Shown: positions 1 to 5,681 of the stretch, one piece after another
Layout: every line of letters begins with the position of its first letter
Numbering within the stretch: the first letter of the stretch is position 1
Assembly (NCBI GenBank): GCA_015655485.1
Contig: JAATEZ010000382.1
Location: 1 to 5,681, forward strand
From: Lactobacillales bacterium
GTDB taxonomy: Bacteria; Bacillota; Bacilli; Lactobacillales; Vagococcaceae
Length of the DNA: 5,681 nt
Reading direction: 5' to 3'
Notes under the pieces: model-generated
What the model was told of the DNA's origin: nothing
What the model saw: only the letters and a program-made list of their open reading frames with translations
The model's database searches: none
Position numbers and translations under genes: made by a program

Positions 1-68
1 ACTTTTTTTTAAGAAGAGGTTATTATTAAGTGTGTAAGATAAAAACTTTTTTCGAAAGGAAGATATTT

Positions 69-545
69 ATGAGCTATCAAAGAACAAAGGAAAATTTAAA
101 TCAAGCGGTTGCCGACCTGAGTCAATTTTCAGTTATCATTCATCAAACCCATTGGTATATGCGTGGAACAGAGTTTTTAACACTTCATCCGCAAATGGAT
201 GAATTTATGGGCGAAATCAATGATCAATTAGATGAAATCGCTGAAAGATTGATCACGATTGGAGGATCTCCTTATTCAACGTTAGGAGAATTTGCTGAAC
301 ATACTGGTTTGTCAGATGAAGTCGGTACTTACAAACGGACAATCCCAGAAAGAATGGAACGATTATCTGATGGTTATCATTATCTTTCAGATTTATATGA
401 GAAGGGCATTGAAGAGGCCAATGAAGAAGGCGACAGTGTAACAGAAGATTTGTTCATTGCCTGCAAAGCAGCAGTAGATAAGAAAGTCTGGATGATCCAA
501 GCTAAATTAGGCAAAGCTCCTAATCTTGATAAAGTTGAGGCTTGA
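69..545 (+). CDS. dps: Dps family ferritin-like DNA-protection / iron-storage protein
   Basis: This 158-residue protein belongs to the Dps family. These cytoplasmic proteins form 12-subunit shells that oxidise Fe(II), mostly with hydrogen peroxide, and store the iron, which limits Fenton damage; some also bind DNA. The ferroxidase-site pattern is intact: THW (His28), LHPQMDEF (His40, Asp44) and LDEIAER (Asp55, Glu59), matching the five ligands known from E. coli Dps. The GGSP turn follows at 65-68. The N-terminus has few basic residues, so DNA binding through a lysine-rich tail is not evident. The ATG at 69 is chosen because AAAGGAAG (55-62) sits 6 nt upstream. An in-frame GTG at 30 would add 13 residues unlike the family and would run through this ribosome binding site. 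The length fits short Firmicutes Dps/Dpr proteins. The gene is monocistronic, with a terminator directly downstream. Control by PerR is common in relatives, but I found no clear PerR box in the 68 visible upstream bases. Confidence 0.95.
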   Translation: MSYQRTKENLNQAVADLSQFSVIIHQTHWYMRGTEFLTLHPQMDEFMGEINDQLDEIAERLITIGGSPYSTLGEFAEHTGLSDEVGTYKRTIPERMERLSDGYHYLSDLYEKGIEEANEEGDSVTEDLFIACKAAVDKKVWMIQAKLGKAPNLDKVEA

Positions 546-568
546 TCATTAATCTTTGTTAAAACAAA

Positions 569-610
569 AAGTTTATTTACTCGTGATCTGAGTAGATAAG
601 CTTTTTTTTT
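569..610 (+). terminator. Rho-independent terminator of dps
   Basis: The arms AAGTTTATTTACTC (569-582) and GAGTAGATAAGCTT (590-603) pair over 14 positions, two of them G-U, around a 7-nt loop. The right arm runs into nine consecutive T (602-610). The structure begins 23 bases after the dps stop codon and separates dps from the GntR operon promoter that starts 28 bases further on. Confidence 0.9.
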
Positions 611-637
611 GTGTTTTATTTAATTTGAAATAAAAAA

Positions 638-666
638 TTGACAACTTCGGATTATCTGTATATACT
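638..666 (+). promoter_or_regulatory. Sigma-A promoter of the GntR-ABC operon
   Basis: A perfect -35 box, TTGACA (638-643), is followed by exactly 17 bases and a -10 box TATACT (661-666; five of six matches to TATAAT). The predicted transcription start is near 673, giving a leader of only about 16 bases before the ATG at 689. A promoter this close to consensus would be strong unless repressed, which fits the overlapping operator-like dyad at 656-678. Confidence 0.88.
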
Positions 667-678
667 GTACATATACAG
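656..678 (+). promoter_or_regulatory. Candidate GntR operator (inverted repeat over the -10 box)
   Basis: CTGTATAT (656-663) and ATATACAG (671-678) are perfect inverted 8-base arms separated by 7 bases (ACTGTAC). The element covers the -10 box and the predicted transcription start, and its right end reaches the ribosome binding site. Such a site suits a homodimeric winged-helix repressor, and the first gene downstream encodes one. Autorepression of their own operon is common for YtrA-type GntR regulators. That this protein binds here is inferred from position and symmetry only. Confidence 0.75.
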
Positions 679-688
679 AGGTGATCGC

Positions 689-1060
689 ATGGAAATTATT
701 TTGTCTGCGCAGACAAATAAACCTATTTACGAACAAATTTATGATCAAATAAAAAGACAAATTTTGGCTGGAACTTTAAAAACGGGAGAAGAATTACCTT
801 CTATGCGGATACTGGCAAAAGACTTGAAGATCAGCGTGATCACAACGAAAAAGGCTTATGAAGAATTGATTCGTGATGGTTTTGTCACAAGCATCAAGGC
901 GAAAGGCTGTTATGTGGCACAGATCGATGCTGTTTTTCGTAAAACACAGGAAGAACAAAACATCCGCATAAAGCTGCAGCAGATTGTTTCACAAGGTCGG
1001 TCGATCGGAATGGAGAAAAAGGATTTTAAGGAATTTATAGATAAAGTTTTTGAGGAGTGA
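689..1060 (+). CDS. GntR family (YtrA-like subfamily) transcriptional regulator
   Basis: This 123-residue protein is a short GntR regulator. The winged-helix domain spans about residues 11-78 and carries the family landmarks: PIYEQIYDQI, LPSMRILAKDL, then the recognition-helix region ISVITTKKAYEELIRDGF and the wing KGCYVA. Only about 45 residues follow, rich in charged helix (KTQEEQNIRIKLQQIV). That is typical of the YtrA subfamily, which uses a short dimerisation tail rather than a ligand-binding domain. The ATG at 689 is chosen because GAGGTGAT (678-685) lies 3 nt upstream of it; a longer frame from a TTG at 638 would start inside the -35 box. The gene leads an operon, with its stop 5 bases before the ATPase start. 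By analogy with YtrA and PmtR, it probably represses its own operon and is released by a membrane- or wall-related signal. The ligand cannot be read from the sequence. Confidence 0.92.
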   Translation: MEIILSAQTNKPIYEQIYDQIKRQILAGTLKTGEELPSMRILAKDLKISVITTKKAYEELIRDGFVTSIKAKGCYVAQIDAVFRKTQEEQNIRIKLQQIVSQGRSIGMEKKDFKEFIDKVFEE

Positions 1061-1065
1061 GAATC

Positions 1066-1926
1066 ATGGAATTGGCAGTTTCCGTTAAAAATCTAGTGGT
1101 TGAATATGATCAGTTTCGCTTGGAAAATGTGAATATAGAGGTGCCCGCAGGAACGATCGTTGGTTTTGTCGGCGAAAATGGCGCGGGGAAAACAACAACG
1201 ATCATAGCAATTTTAAATTTGATCCATTATCAAAAAGGTGAGATCAAGGTTTTTGGAAAAGAAATGTCTGAGGGCGAACAAGAGATAAAAAAAAGAATCG
1301 GTGTAGACTTAGATGACAGTTTCTTTTATGATAATTTTAAAGTAAAAGAAATTTGTCAGGTTTTGCGCCAGATGTTTCCAGATTGGGATCAGAATTTTAT
1401 GGATGTGCACTTAAAGAAGGCTGGTATTGATCCTCAAAAGAAATTTAAAGAGTGTTCAATGGGAATGAAGGCAAAGCTGAAAATTTTGACCGCTGTTGCC
1501 CATCAGCCGGAACTTTTAATCTTAGATGAACCAACAAGCGGTTTAGATCCGGTTTCACGTGATGATATTCTTGAACTGTTTTTGGAATTTGTCCAAGATG
1601 AGCAGCACACTATTTTATTTTCCTCCCACATTACGACAGACATTGAGAAAATCGCCGATTATATCATTTTTATTCATGAGGGTCAGATTGAATTGAACAT
1701 TGAAAAAGATCAATTGCTGGATACCTATGGGTTGTTAAAATGCAGTAAGCAAGATGCAGCAGATCTTGCAGATTTTCCGTACGAATATCATCAATCCATC
1801 CCTTATGCTGAAAAATTTGTGATCAAAGACCGCCAGGGTTTCCAAAAGGAATTTCCGGATTTGACCGTAGAGCGGATAACCATTGATGAATTGCTGCTGA
1901 TGATGAGCAAGGGGGAGCGCGCATGA
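1066..1926 (+). CDS. ABC transporter ATP-binding protein (YtrB/BcrA-like)
   Basis: This 286-residue cytoplasmic ATPase would power the permease encoded next. Visible motifs are Walker A GENGAGKTT (36-44), a signature region CSMGMKAKL (130-138), Walker B LLILDEP (150-156), the D-loop SGLD (158-161) and the H-loop histidine in SSHIT (His188). The signature is SMGMK instead of LSGGQ, and the Q-loop position reads GVDLDDSFFYDNF, with Asp where Gln is usual. Both variants occur in the ABC-2 exporter ATPases linked to GntR regulators. A C-terminal extension of about 70 residues (215-286) follows the nucleotide-binding domain. The ATG at 1066 is preferred because GAGGAG (1052-1057) lies 8 nt upstream. 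A GTG at 1057 would add only three residues and overlap that site. The stop overlaps the permease start in ATGA. Substrate unknown; candidates by family are antimicrobial peptides, wall antibiotics or secreted peptides. Confidence 0.93.
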   Translation: MELAVSVKNLVVEYDQFRLENVNIEVPAGTIVGFVGENGAGKTTTIIAILNLIHYQKGEIKVFGKEMSEGEQEIKKRIGVDLDDSFFYDNFKVKEICQVLRQMFPDWDQNFMDVHLKKAGIDPQKKFKECSMGMKAKLKILTAVAHQPELLILDEPTSGLDPVSRDDILELFLEFVQDEQHTILFSSHITTDIEKIADYIIFIHEGQIELNIEKDQLLDTYGLLKCSKQDAADLADFPYEYHQSIPYAEKFVIKDRQGFQKEFPDLTVERITIDELLLMMSKGERA

Positions 1927-2561
1927 ATGCATTATTGCTAAAAGAATTTTATCTGTTCAGAAATAATTCGAAACAGCTTTTTCTTATGTTGCTGCTTTTT
2001 TTGATCATTGGAATCACGACTGAAAGTACAGTCTATTTCTCAACTATTTCAATCGTGTTCTGTCTGCAGATCATGACTTCTTTTTCTTATGATCAGTATG
2101 GAAACTGGACCAGTTATGTTTTAAGTTTACCTTTATCCCGAAAAAAATATGTGGCAAGCAAATATATTTTTTCCTTTTATTGTTGTTTAACCGGCGGACT
2201 ATTCTGTTTGATGGCGTATGGAATTTATGGACTTATTAAAGAATCAGGAGATTGGCGAGAAATTTTTTTACTCGCCGGCGGGATTTTTGTAATGGGAATT
2301 TTGCTGAGTGCTGTTCTGATTCCTATCTTATTGAAATTTGGAGCGGAAAAAAGTCGGATCATCTTTTATATTGTTTTTGGAGTTCTTTTTGGTATATTTT
2401 TTGTTTTTGCCAAAAATCCTGATTTAGCTCAATTTGTGCAGATGATCATGAAAAAATCGACTTGGGTCATTGGAAGTATGACCATTGCCGGAACAATGAT
2501 TCTTCTGATCCTGATTTCTTTCTCTATCTCAGTCAAAATTTTTAAAGAAAAAGAATTTTAA
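1923..2561 (+). CDS. ABC-2 type transporter permease, six-helix
   Basis: This 212-residue integral membrane protein is the likely channel subunit for the preceding ATPase. Hydrophobic stretches suggest six helices, roughly at 18-33, 36-54, 81-105, 113-138, 145-163 and 181-203. Between helices 2 and 3 lies DQYGNWTSYVLSLPLSRKKY (57-76), resembling the conserved loop of the ABC2_membrane_5 type (aromatic-rich, then SLPxSRxxYVxSKY), probably where the ATPase docks. The start overlaps the ATPase stop by 4 nt (ATGA, 1923-1926), with AAGGGGGAG (1909-1917) 5 nt upstream, so translation is probably coupled. Only one permease gene is present, so the working transporter would be a homodimer with two ATPase copies, unlike the four-gene PmtABCD system of staphylococci. 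Substrate and direction are not visible; export is inferred from the family. Confidence 0.9.
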   Translation: MNALLLKEFYLFRNNSKQLFLMLLLFLIIGITTESTVYFSTISIVFCLQIMTSFSYDQYGNWTSYVLSLPLSRKKYVASKYIFSFYCCLTGGLFCLMAYGIYGLIKESGDWREIFLLAGGIFVMGILLSAVLIPILLKFGAEKSRIIFYIVFGVLFGIFFVFAKNPDLAQFVQMIMKKSTWVIGSMTIAGTMILLILISFSISVKIFKEKEF

Positions 2562-2723
2562 GAAGAAAAACTGAGTGAACCGTTTAGTTTGCGAGCAAAA
2601 TAGAAACTGGGAGCAACGACGTCTTCAGTCTTTGCGACCAGTTATCTTTTTGCCGAAACAAACTGGTTCAAGAAGCTGGATCCAGAAAAGCTGAATTTCG
2701 ATGTACCAAGATTCTATACCTAG
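2562..2723 (+). pseudogene. Possible decayed C-terminal coding remnant, unidentified
   Basis: Directly after the permease stop, in the same frame, the sequence reads on through a single TAG (2601-2603) to a TAG at 2721-2723. The stretch after the first TAG (39 codons, 2604-2720) looks like real protein: a moderately hydrophobic part (VFATSYLFAETNWF) followed by KLDPEKLNFDVPRFYT and a stop. There is no ATG and no ribosome binding site, and I do not recognise the family. It could be the tail of a gene lost by deletion, a degraded former operon member, or chance. The overlapping hairpin at 2605-2651 is a competing explanation for half of it. Confidence 0.28.
2605..2651 (+). terminator. Imperfect hairpin with U-tract, possible terminator of the ABC operon
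   Basis: AACTGG (2605-2610) pairs with CCAGTT (2638-2643). Inside it, GCAACGAC (2613-2620) pairs with GTCTTTGC (2628-2635) at seven of eight positions, around a 7-nt loop. Between the two helices lies GA opposite GA, which can form tandem sheared G-A pairs. Five T (2647-2651) follow after a 3-base gap. It lies 43 bases after the permease stop. It could be a first terminator ahead of the stronger one at 2724-2769, an mRNA-stabilising structure, or part of a dispersed palindromic repeat. Confidence 0.5.
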
Positions 2724-2769
2724 AAAAAAAGATTATAAAATCACGCTTCTGATTTTATAATCTTTTTTT
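2724..2769. terminator. Bidirectional Rho-independent terminator between the ABC operon and proC
   Basis: The structure is a perfect inverted repeat with 20-base arms: seven A plus GATTATAAAATCA (2724-2743), loop CGCTTC (2744-2749), then TGATTTTATAATC plus seven T (2750-2769). Read on either strand it gives a 13-bp core stem followed by a run of U. It therefore serves both the rightward ABC operon and the leftward proC, whose stop lies 10 bases away. The core is AT-rich but long and free of mismatches. Confidence 0.92.
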
Positions 2770-2779
2770 ATCGCTTCAA

Positions 2780-3598
2780 TCAACGCTTTTTATTCATCAA
2801 ATCCTGATCCTTTTGGATAGTCGCATCAATGCCTTTAATGACAGTGGATATGAATTTTTCATCCTCTAAAGCTACTAAACCGGCGATCGTTGTTCCGCCC
2901 GGCGAGCAAACTTTGTCGATCAGATCCCAAGGAGTCCCCTCAGACGCTAAAATCATTTTGGCACTGCCCAGAACAGCTTGGGCGCAGATCTCCGTAGCTA
3001 AATCTTTAGGTAAACCATTTTTTACACCGGCACGAGCCATAGCATCAATAAATAAATAAGCATAGGCTGGTGAGCTGCCGGCTAAAGCAGTAAAATTGCT
3101 AAAATCTTTTTCATTTAATTCATAAGCAGTACCGACTGCTTGAAACATTTGGATAACAGTGGCGACTTGTTCATGAGTCGTAAAGTCGTTCCCGCAGACA
3201 GCAGCAACTCCCTCACCAATCATGGCATTGACGTTAGGCATGACCCGGATCGTGGCGATTTTAGCATCAGATCCGGCAATCTGGGCTAATTGACTTAAAG
3301 TGGTTCCGGCAGCGATGGAAATCAAAAGAATTTTTTTTTCTGCCAGCAACTCCTTAATTTCCGTCAGAACAATGGGGACGACATTAGGTTTGACCGCTAA
3401 AAGTATTGTATCCACTTTTTCTGTTAATTCTGTATTCGATTTTACGGCATGGATCCCAGTTTGCTTTGCCAATTTTTGGATTTTATTCGAATCAATATCT
3501 GTGACATATACTTGATCGGCCGATATAAAATTTTTTGCAAGAATTCCTTGAATAATTGCTGTAGCCATATTTCCCGAGCCAATAAATCCGATTTTCAT
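2780..3598 (-). CDS. proC: Pyrroline-5-carboxylate reductase
   Basis: This 272-residue cytoplasmic enzyme catalyses the last step of proline synthesis, reducing 1-pyrroline-5-carboxylate to L-proline with NAD(P)H. The N-terminal Rossmann fold opens with GFIGSGNMA (4-12) and continues with LLAVKP (66-71), SIAAGTT (94-100) and IRVMPN (117-122). The C-terminal helical dimerisation and substrate domain carries ALAGSSPAY (171-179) and the family signature around VCSPGGTTIAGL (230-241). Length is normal for the family and no key segment is missing. After the second strand the sequence is VTDIDSNK. The acidic residues there leave open whether NADPH or NADH is preferred. The ATG is supported by AAGGAT (+ coordinates 3604-3609) 5 nt upstream. 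The gene stands alone, convergent with the ABC operon and divergent from mprF. No proA or proB is in view, so proline genes are not clustered here. Confidence 0.97.
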   Translation of the reverse strand: MKIGFIGSGNMATAIIQGILAKNFISADQVYVTDIDSNKIQKLAKQTGIHAVKSNTELTEKVDTILLAVKPNVVPIVLTEIKELLAEKKILLISIAAGTTLSQLAQIAGSDAKIATIRVMPNVNAMIGEGVAAVCGNDFTTHEQVATVIQMFQAVGTAYELNEKDFSNFTALAGSSPAYAYLFIDAMARAGVKNGLPKDLATEICAQAVLGSAKMILASEGTPWDLIDKVCSPGGTTIAGLVALEDEKFISTVIKGIDATIQKDQDLMNKKR

Positions 3599-3630
3599 TC
3601 ATGATCCTTCTTTCTTTGCTTTGTTCTTTT

Positions 3631-3660
3631 ATCTTACCCGTTTCTTGCCGGAAATTGCAA
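3631..3660 (-). promoter_or_regulatory. Probable proC promoter
   Basis: Read on the minus strand, TTGCAA (3655-3660) and TAAGAT (3631-3636) are spaced by 18 bases. Each matches four of six consensus positions of a sigma-A promoter. The predicted start would give a leader of about 25 bases before the proC ATG. No operator, T-box or attenuator structure is visible in that short leader. Confidence 0.5.
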
Positions 3661-3747
3661 TCATTTCGAAAATATTCTTTCACTTATTTTTTAATTTTGA
3701 AACTATTTTTGATAAAGCCGCTGATCGCGGTGATTCTAGGCGTACGT

Positions 3748-3778
3748 TTGATATTTTAGTGGCAATAAAGCTCATAAT
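3748..3778 (+). promoter_or_regulatory. Weak candidate promoter for mprF
   Basis: TTGATA (3748-3753) and CATAAT (3773-3778) each resemble sigma-A boxes, but their 19-base spacing is longer than optimal. If used, the mprF leader would be about 60 bases. The surrounding spacer holds only a tiny CCGC/GCGG hairpin (3718-3730) and no recognisable riboswitch. No better promoter was found between proC and mprF. Confidence 0.3.
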
Positions 3779-3847
3779 GCGTTACGATAAATAATAAACT
3801 ATTCATGAAATCAAATGGTTTAGAAATTAGATAAGGATGTCTATAAG

Positions 3848-5681
3848 ATGAAGAGATCAATTAAAAACCTCATACAATGGATGAAAAATCATAATACGCT
3901 ATTAAAGCTGATTTTTTTAGGCTCAGTTCTGCTTTTTGTAGCGAATCAAATCGGTCAGATCGCTCAACAAATGACATGGTCAAGTTTGAAAAAAGTTATG
4001 GACAGCCAAAGCCGCAGTACGCTGATCCTAATGACTCTGACGGGACTTGTCGCGGTATTGCCGATGCTGCTTTATGATTGGGTAACGGTGCGAGTGTTGG
4101 AGAGCAATGAACGCAGCAAAGTTCCCAGATTAGAATTTATTCGTTCTGCTTGGATCACAAATACCATTAATAATTTGGTCGGTTTTGGCGGATTGGTCGG
4201 AGCGACTTTACGTGCTAATTTTTACGGTGGTCAAGGAGTGGAAAAGAAAAAAACAGTGGCTACCGTTTCAAAAGTAGCTCTCTTTATGCTTACAGGCCTT
4301 TCAATTTTATGTCTGCTCGCTTTTGTTGATGTTTCTTTTATGGGAACAGCTAATCCTTATCGGCATTACTGGATCTGGCTTTTAGGAGGAAGTGCTGTAG
4401 CCCCGGGACTGCTGATTTTTATTTGGTTAAAACGCCGGACTCTGTTTGCGGATTTTTCCATTAGGCGGATCTTACAGCTTTATTTAGCTTCTTTAGGACA
4501 ATGGAGCGGGGCCATTCTATGTTTTTCATTGATTGGCTATTTTTTGAACGTTGGTGTGAGCATGCGCCAAATCTATCCCTTATTTGTTGCAGCGACGTTG
4601 ATTGGAATGATCTCAATGGTGCCGGGCGGGATGGGGACCTTTGATGTCCTTTTGATCGTCGGTTTAAAACAAGTAGGGGTCGATCAAGAAATGGCGGTAG
4701 CCTGGCTTTTATATTATCGGATTTTTTATTATTTCCTCCCTTTTCTTACTGGGCTTATTCTTTTTTTACAGCAGACGAGTCAAAGAATCAATCATTTGTT
4801 TGATGGTTTGCCTAAAGCTTTTTTACAAAAGATCGCACATATTATTTTAGTTTTGCTGCTTTATTTCGCGGGGATCATGATGGTATTATTATCCACTGTC
4901 CCCAATTTGTCTAATATCAGCAGTGTTTTTTCCTTTTTGTTGCCTTTTTCTTTCAATTTTCTTGATCAAACGCTAAATATGCTGATTGGGCTGGTTTTGC
5001 TTGGGTTAGCCAGAGGTTTAGCCAGCAAAGTAAAAAAAGCTTATATTCCGACCTTATTAGTATTGGCTTTTTGTTTGCTGAATACGGTCTCACGGACAGT
5101 TTCATGGAAATTGATTCTCTTTTTTGTGATCATTATGTTATGCGTTTATCTGTCTCGTAAAGAGTTTTATCGGTTTCAGTTTGTTTATTCTTTGGAAGCA
5201 CTGCTCTTTGATGGGTTTTTATTTGGGATTCTGTTGATTTTATATTCCGCAGTGGGATATTATGCTTCGAGTTCTATTGACCATAATAACCCGACTCCTG
5301 ATTTTTTACTTTTTCCATCTGAAAACGTGTGGTTTGCGGGTCTGGCAGGCTTGATCACCTCGCTGGTCGTTCTGTTCTTTCTCTACCACTACTTGTCTTT
5401 GCCAAACCGCACCTTAGGAAGCCCATTTGAAAAGAGGCGTTTCGAGCAATTCTTGCATCGCTTCGGGGGAAATGAAACCAGTCATTTGTTGTATTTAAAG
5501 GATAAGGAATGTTTCTATTATCAGGAAAATGGAGCAGATTTAGTTTTGATCAGTTTTCAAAGAAAGGGAAATAATTACTTTATCTATGGAAATCCTCTAG
5601 GAGCTCAAGAAAAATGGCAGGAGGCTACTATAGCTTTGCTGACAAAAGCGGATCGGTTAGATTACCAACTGGTATTTTACG
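3848..5681 (+). CDS. mprF: Phosphatidylglycerol lysyltransferase/flippase MprF, 3' end outside window
   Basis: The frame stays open for 611 codons and runs off the right edge; family members are usually about 840-860 residues. MprF transfers an amino acid (lysine, and in some enterococci alanine or arginine) from aminoacyl-tRNA to phosphatidylglycerol and flips the product to the outer leaflet. This lowers negative surface charge and protects against cationic peptides and daptomycin. Residues 20 to about 515 are a polytopic region with roughly 14 membrane segments, including family-like motifs NTINNLVGFGGLVGATLRA (105-123), SMVPGGMGTFD (256-266) and LARGLASKVKKAY (387-399). From about 517 (LPNRTLGSPFEKRRF) the soluble synthase domain begins, with SHLLYLKDKECFYY (545-558) and FIYGNPLGAQEKW (578-590). 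Most of that domain is missing, so the amino acid transferred cannot be judged. The ATG follows AAGGAT (3833-3838) by 9 nt. Confidence 0.95.
   Translation, partial: MKRSIKNLIQWMKNHNTLLKLIFLGSVLLFVANQIGQIAQQMTWSSLKKVMDSQSRSTLILMTLTGLVAVLPMLLYDWVTVRVLESNERSKVPRLEFIRSAWITNTINNLVGFGGLVGATLRANFYGGQGVEKKKTVATVSKVALFMLTGLSILCLLAFVDVSFMGTANPYRHYWIWLLGGSAVAPGLLIFIWLKRRTLFADFSIRRILQLYLASLGQWSGAILCFSLIGYFLNVGVSMRQIYPLFVAATLIGMISMVPGGMGTFDVLLIVGLKQVGVDQEMAVAWLLYYRIFYYFLPFLTGLILFLQQTSQRINHLFDGLPKAFLQKIAHIILVLLLYFAGIMMVLLSTVPNLSNISSVFSFLLPFSFNFLDQTLNMLIGLVLLGLARGLASKVKKAYIPTLLVLAFCLLNTVSRTVSWKLILFFVIIMLCVYLSRKEFYRFQFVYSLEALLFDGFLFGILLILYSAVGYYASSSIDHNNPTPDFLLFPSENVWFAGLAGLITSLVVLFFLYHYLSLPNRTLGSPFEKRRFEQFLHRFGGNETSHLLYLKDKECFYYQENGADLVLISFQRKGNNYFIYGNPLGAQEKWQEATIALLTKADRLDYQLVFY

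Noticed and set aside
30..68. GTG-initiated N-terminal extension of Dps
   Set aside because: The extra 13 residues are unlike the family, the GTG has no good ribosome binding site, and the region contains the site that serves the ATG at 69.
1..68. Possible dps promoter and PerR box in the leader
   Set aside because: TATTAT at 21-26 resembles a -10 box, but its -35 would fall at or before the window edge. The nearby AT-rich stretch fits the PerR consensus only in its first half.
638..688. TTG-initiated extension of the GntR protein
   Set aside because: It begins in the -35 box of the promoter and runs through the operator; the ATG at 689 has a strong ribosome binding site.
1735..1932. Minus-strand open frame of 65 codons
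   Set aside because: It lies almost entirely antisense to the ABC ATPase C-terminus and looks like no known protein; a shadow frame.
2829..3515. Two plus-strand open frames (2829-3059 and 3300-3515)
   Set aside because: Both are antisense to well-conserved proC and have no family resemblance.
3492..3683. Minus-strand 63-codon frame overlapping the proC start
   Set aside because: It is the shifted frame of the proC N-terminus and leader; the residues are a frame-shifted echo of the Rossmann motif region.
3718..3730. CCGC-TGATC-GCGG mini-hairpin in the proC-mprF spacer
   Set aside because: A 4-bp stem with no U-tract and no known match is too small to support a function.
3805..3834. Nine-codon leader peptide (MKSNGLEIR) upstream of mprF
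   Set aside because: It has no ribosome binding site, no regulatory codon run and no attenuator hairpin after it; likely chance.

Overview
The window looks like chromosomal DNA from a low-GC Gram-positive bacterium of the Lactobacillales, most likely an Enterococcus or close relative. The evidence is the AT-rich sequence, strong GGAGG-type ribosome binding sites, consensus sigma-A promoters, U-tract terminators, and protein types typical of that group (a short Dps, a YtrA-type GntR regulator with a small ABC transporter, ProC and MprF). The genus is inferred from the character of the proteins, not from a search.

Layout, left to right: (1) dps (69-545, +), an iron-storing ferritin-like protein, closed by a strong terminator. 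(2) A compact three-gene operon (689-2561, +) encoding a 123-residue GntR/YtrA-type repressor, an ABC ATPase and a six-helix ABC-2 permease. The genes are 5 nt apart or overlap by 4 nt. The operon is driven by a near-perfect promoter whose -10 box lies inside a dyad-symmetric element, the obvious candidate for the repressor's own operator. (3) A 218-base spacer (2562-2779) holding an imperfect hairpin followed by a U-tract, a protein-like but start-less reading frame, and a perfect 20-bp-stem terminator shared with the convergent gene. (4) proC (2780-3598, -), the last enzyme of proline synthesis. (5) A 249-base divergent spacer with a plausible proC promoter and only weak promoter candidates in the other direction. 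(6) The first 611 codons of mprF (3848 to the window edge, +), the aminoacyl-phosphatidylglycerol synthase/flippase. It is still open at the edge and lacks most of its catalytic domain.

The genes do not form one pathway. The loose themes are stress protection (Dps) and the cell envelope (MprF, and possibly the regulated ABC exporter, since relatives of such operons respond to membrane- or wall-active compounds). ProC is metabolic. I see no mobile element, CRISPR array, tRNA or rRNA, and no convincing new system. The items most worth a second look are the self-operator of the GntR operon, the unexplained protein-like remnant and hairpin at 2562-2723, and the atypical Q-loop and signature motif of the ABC ATPase.
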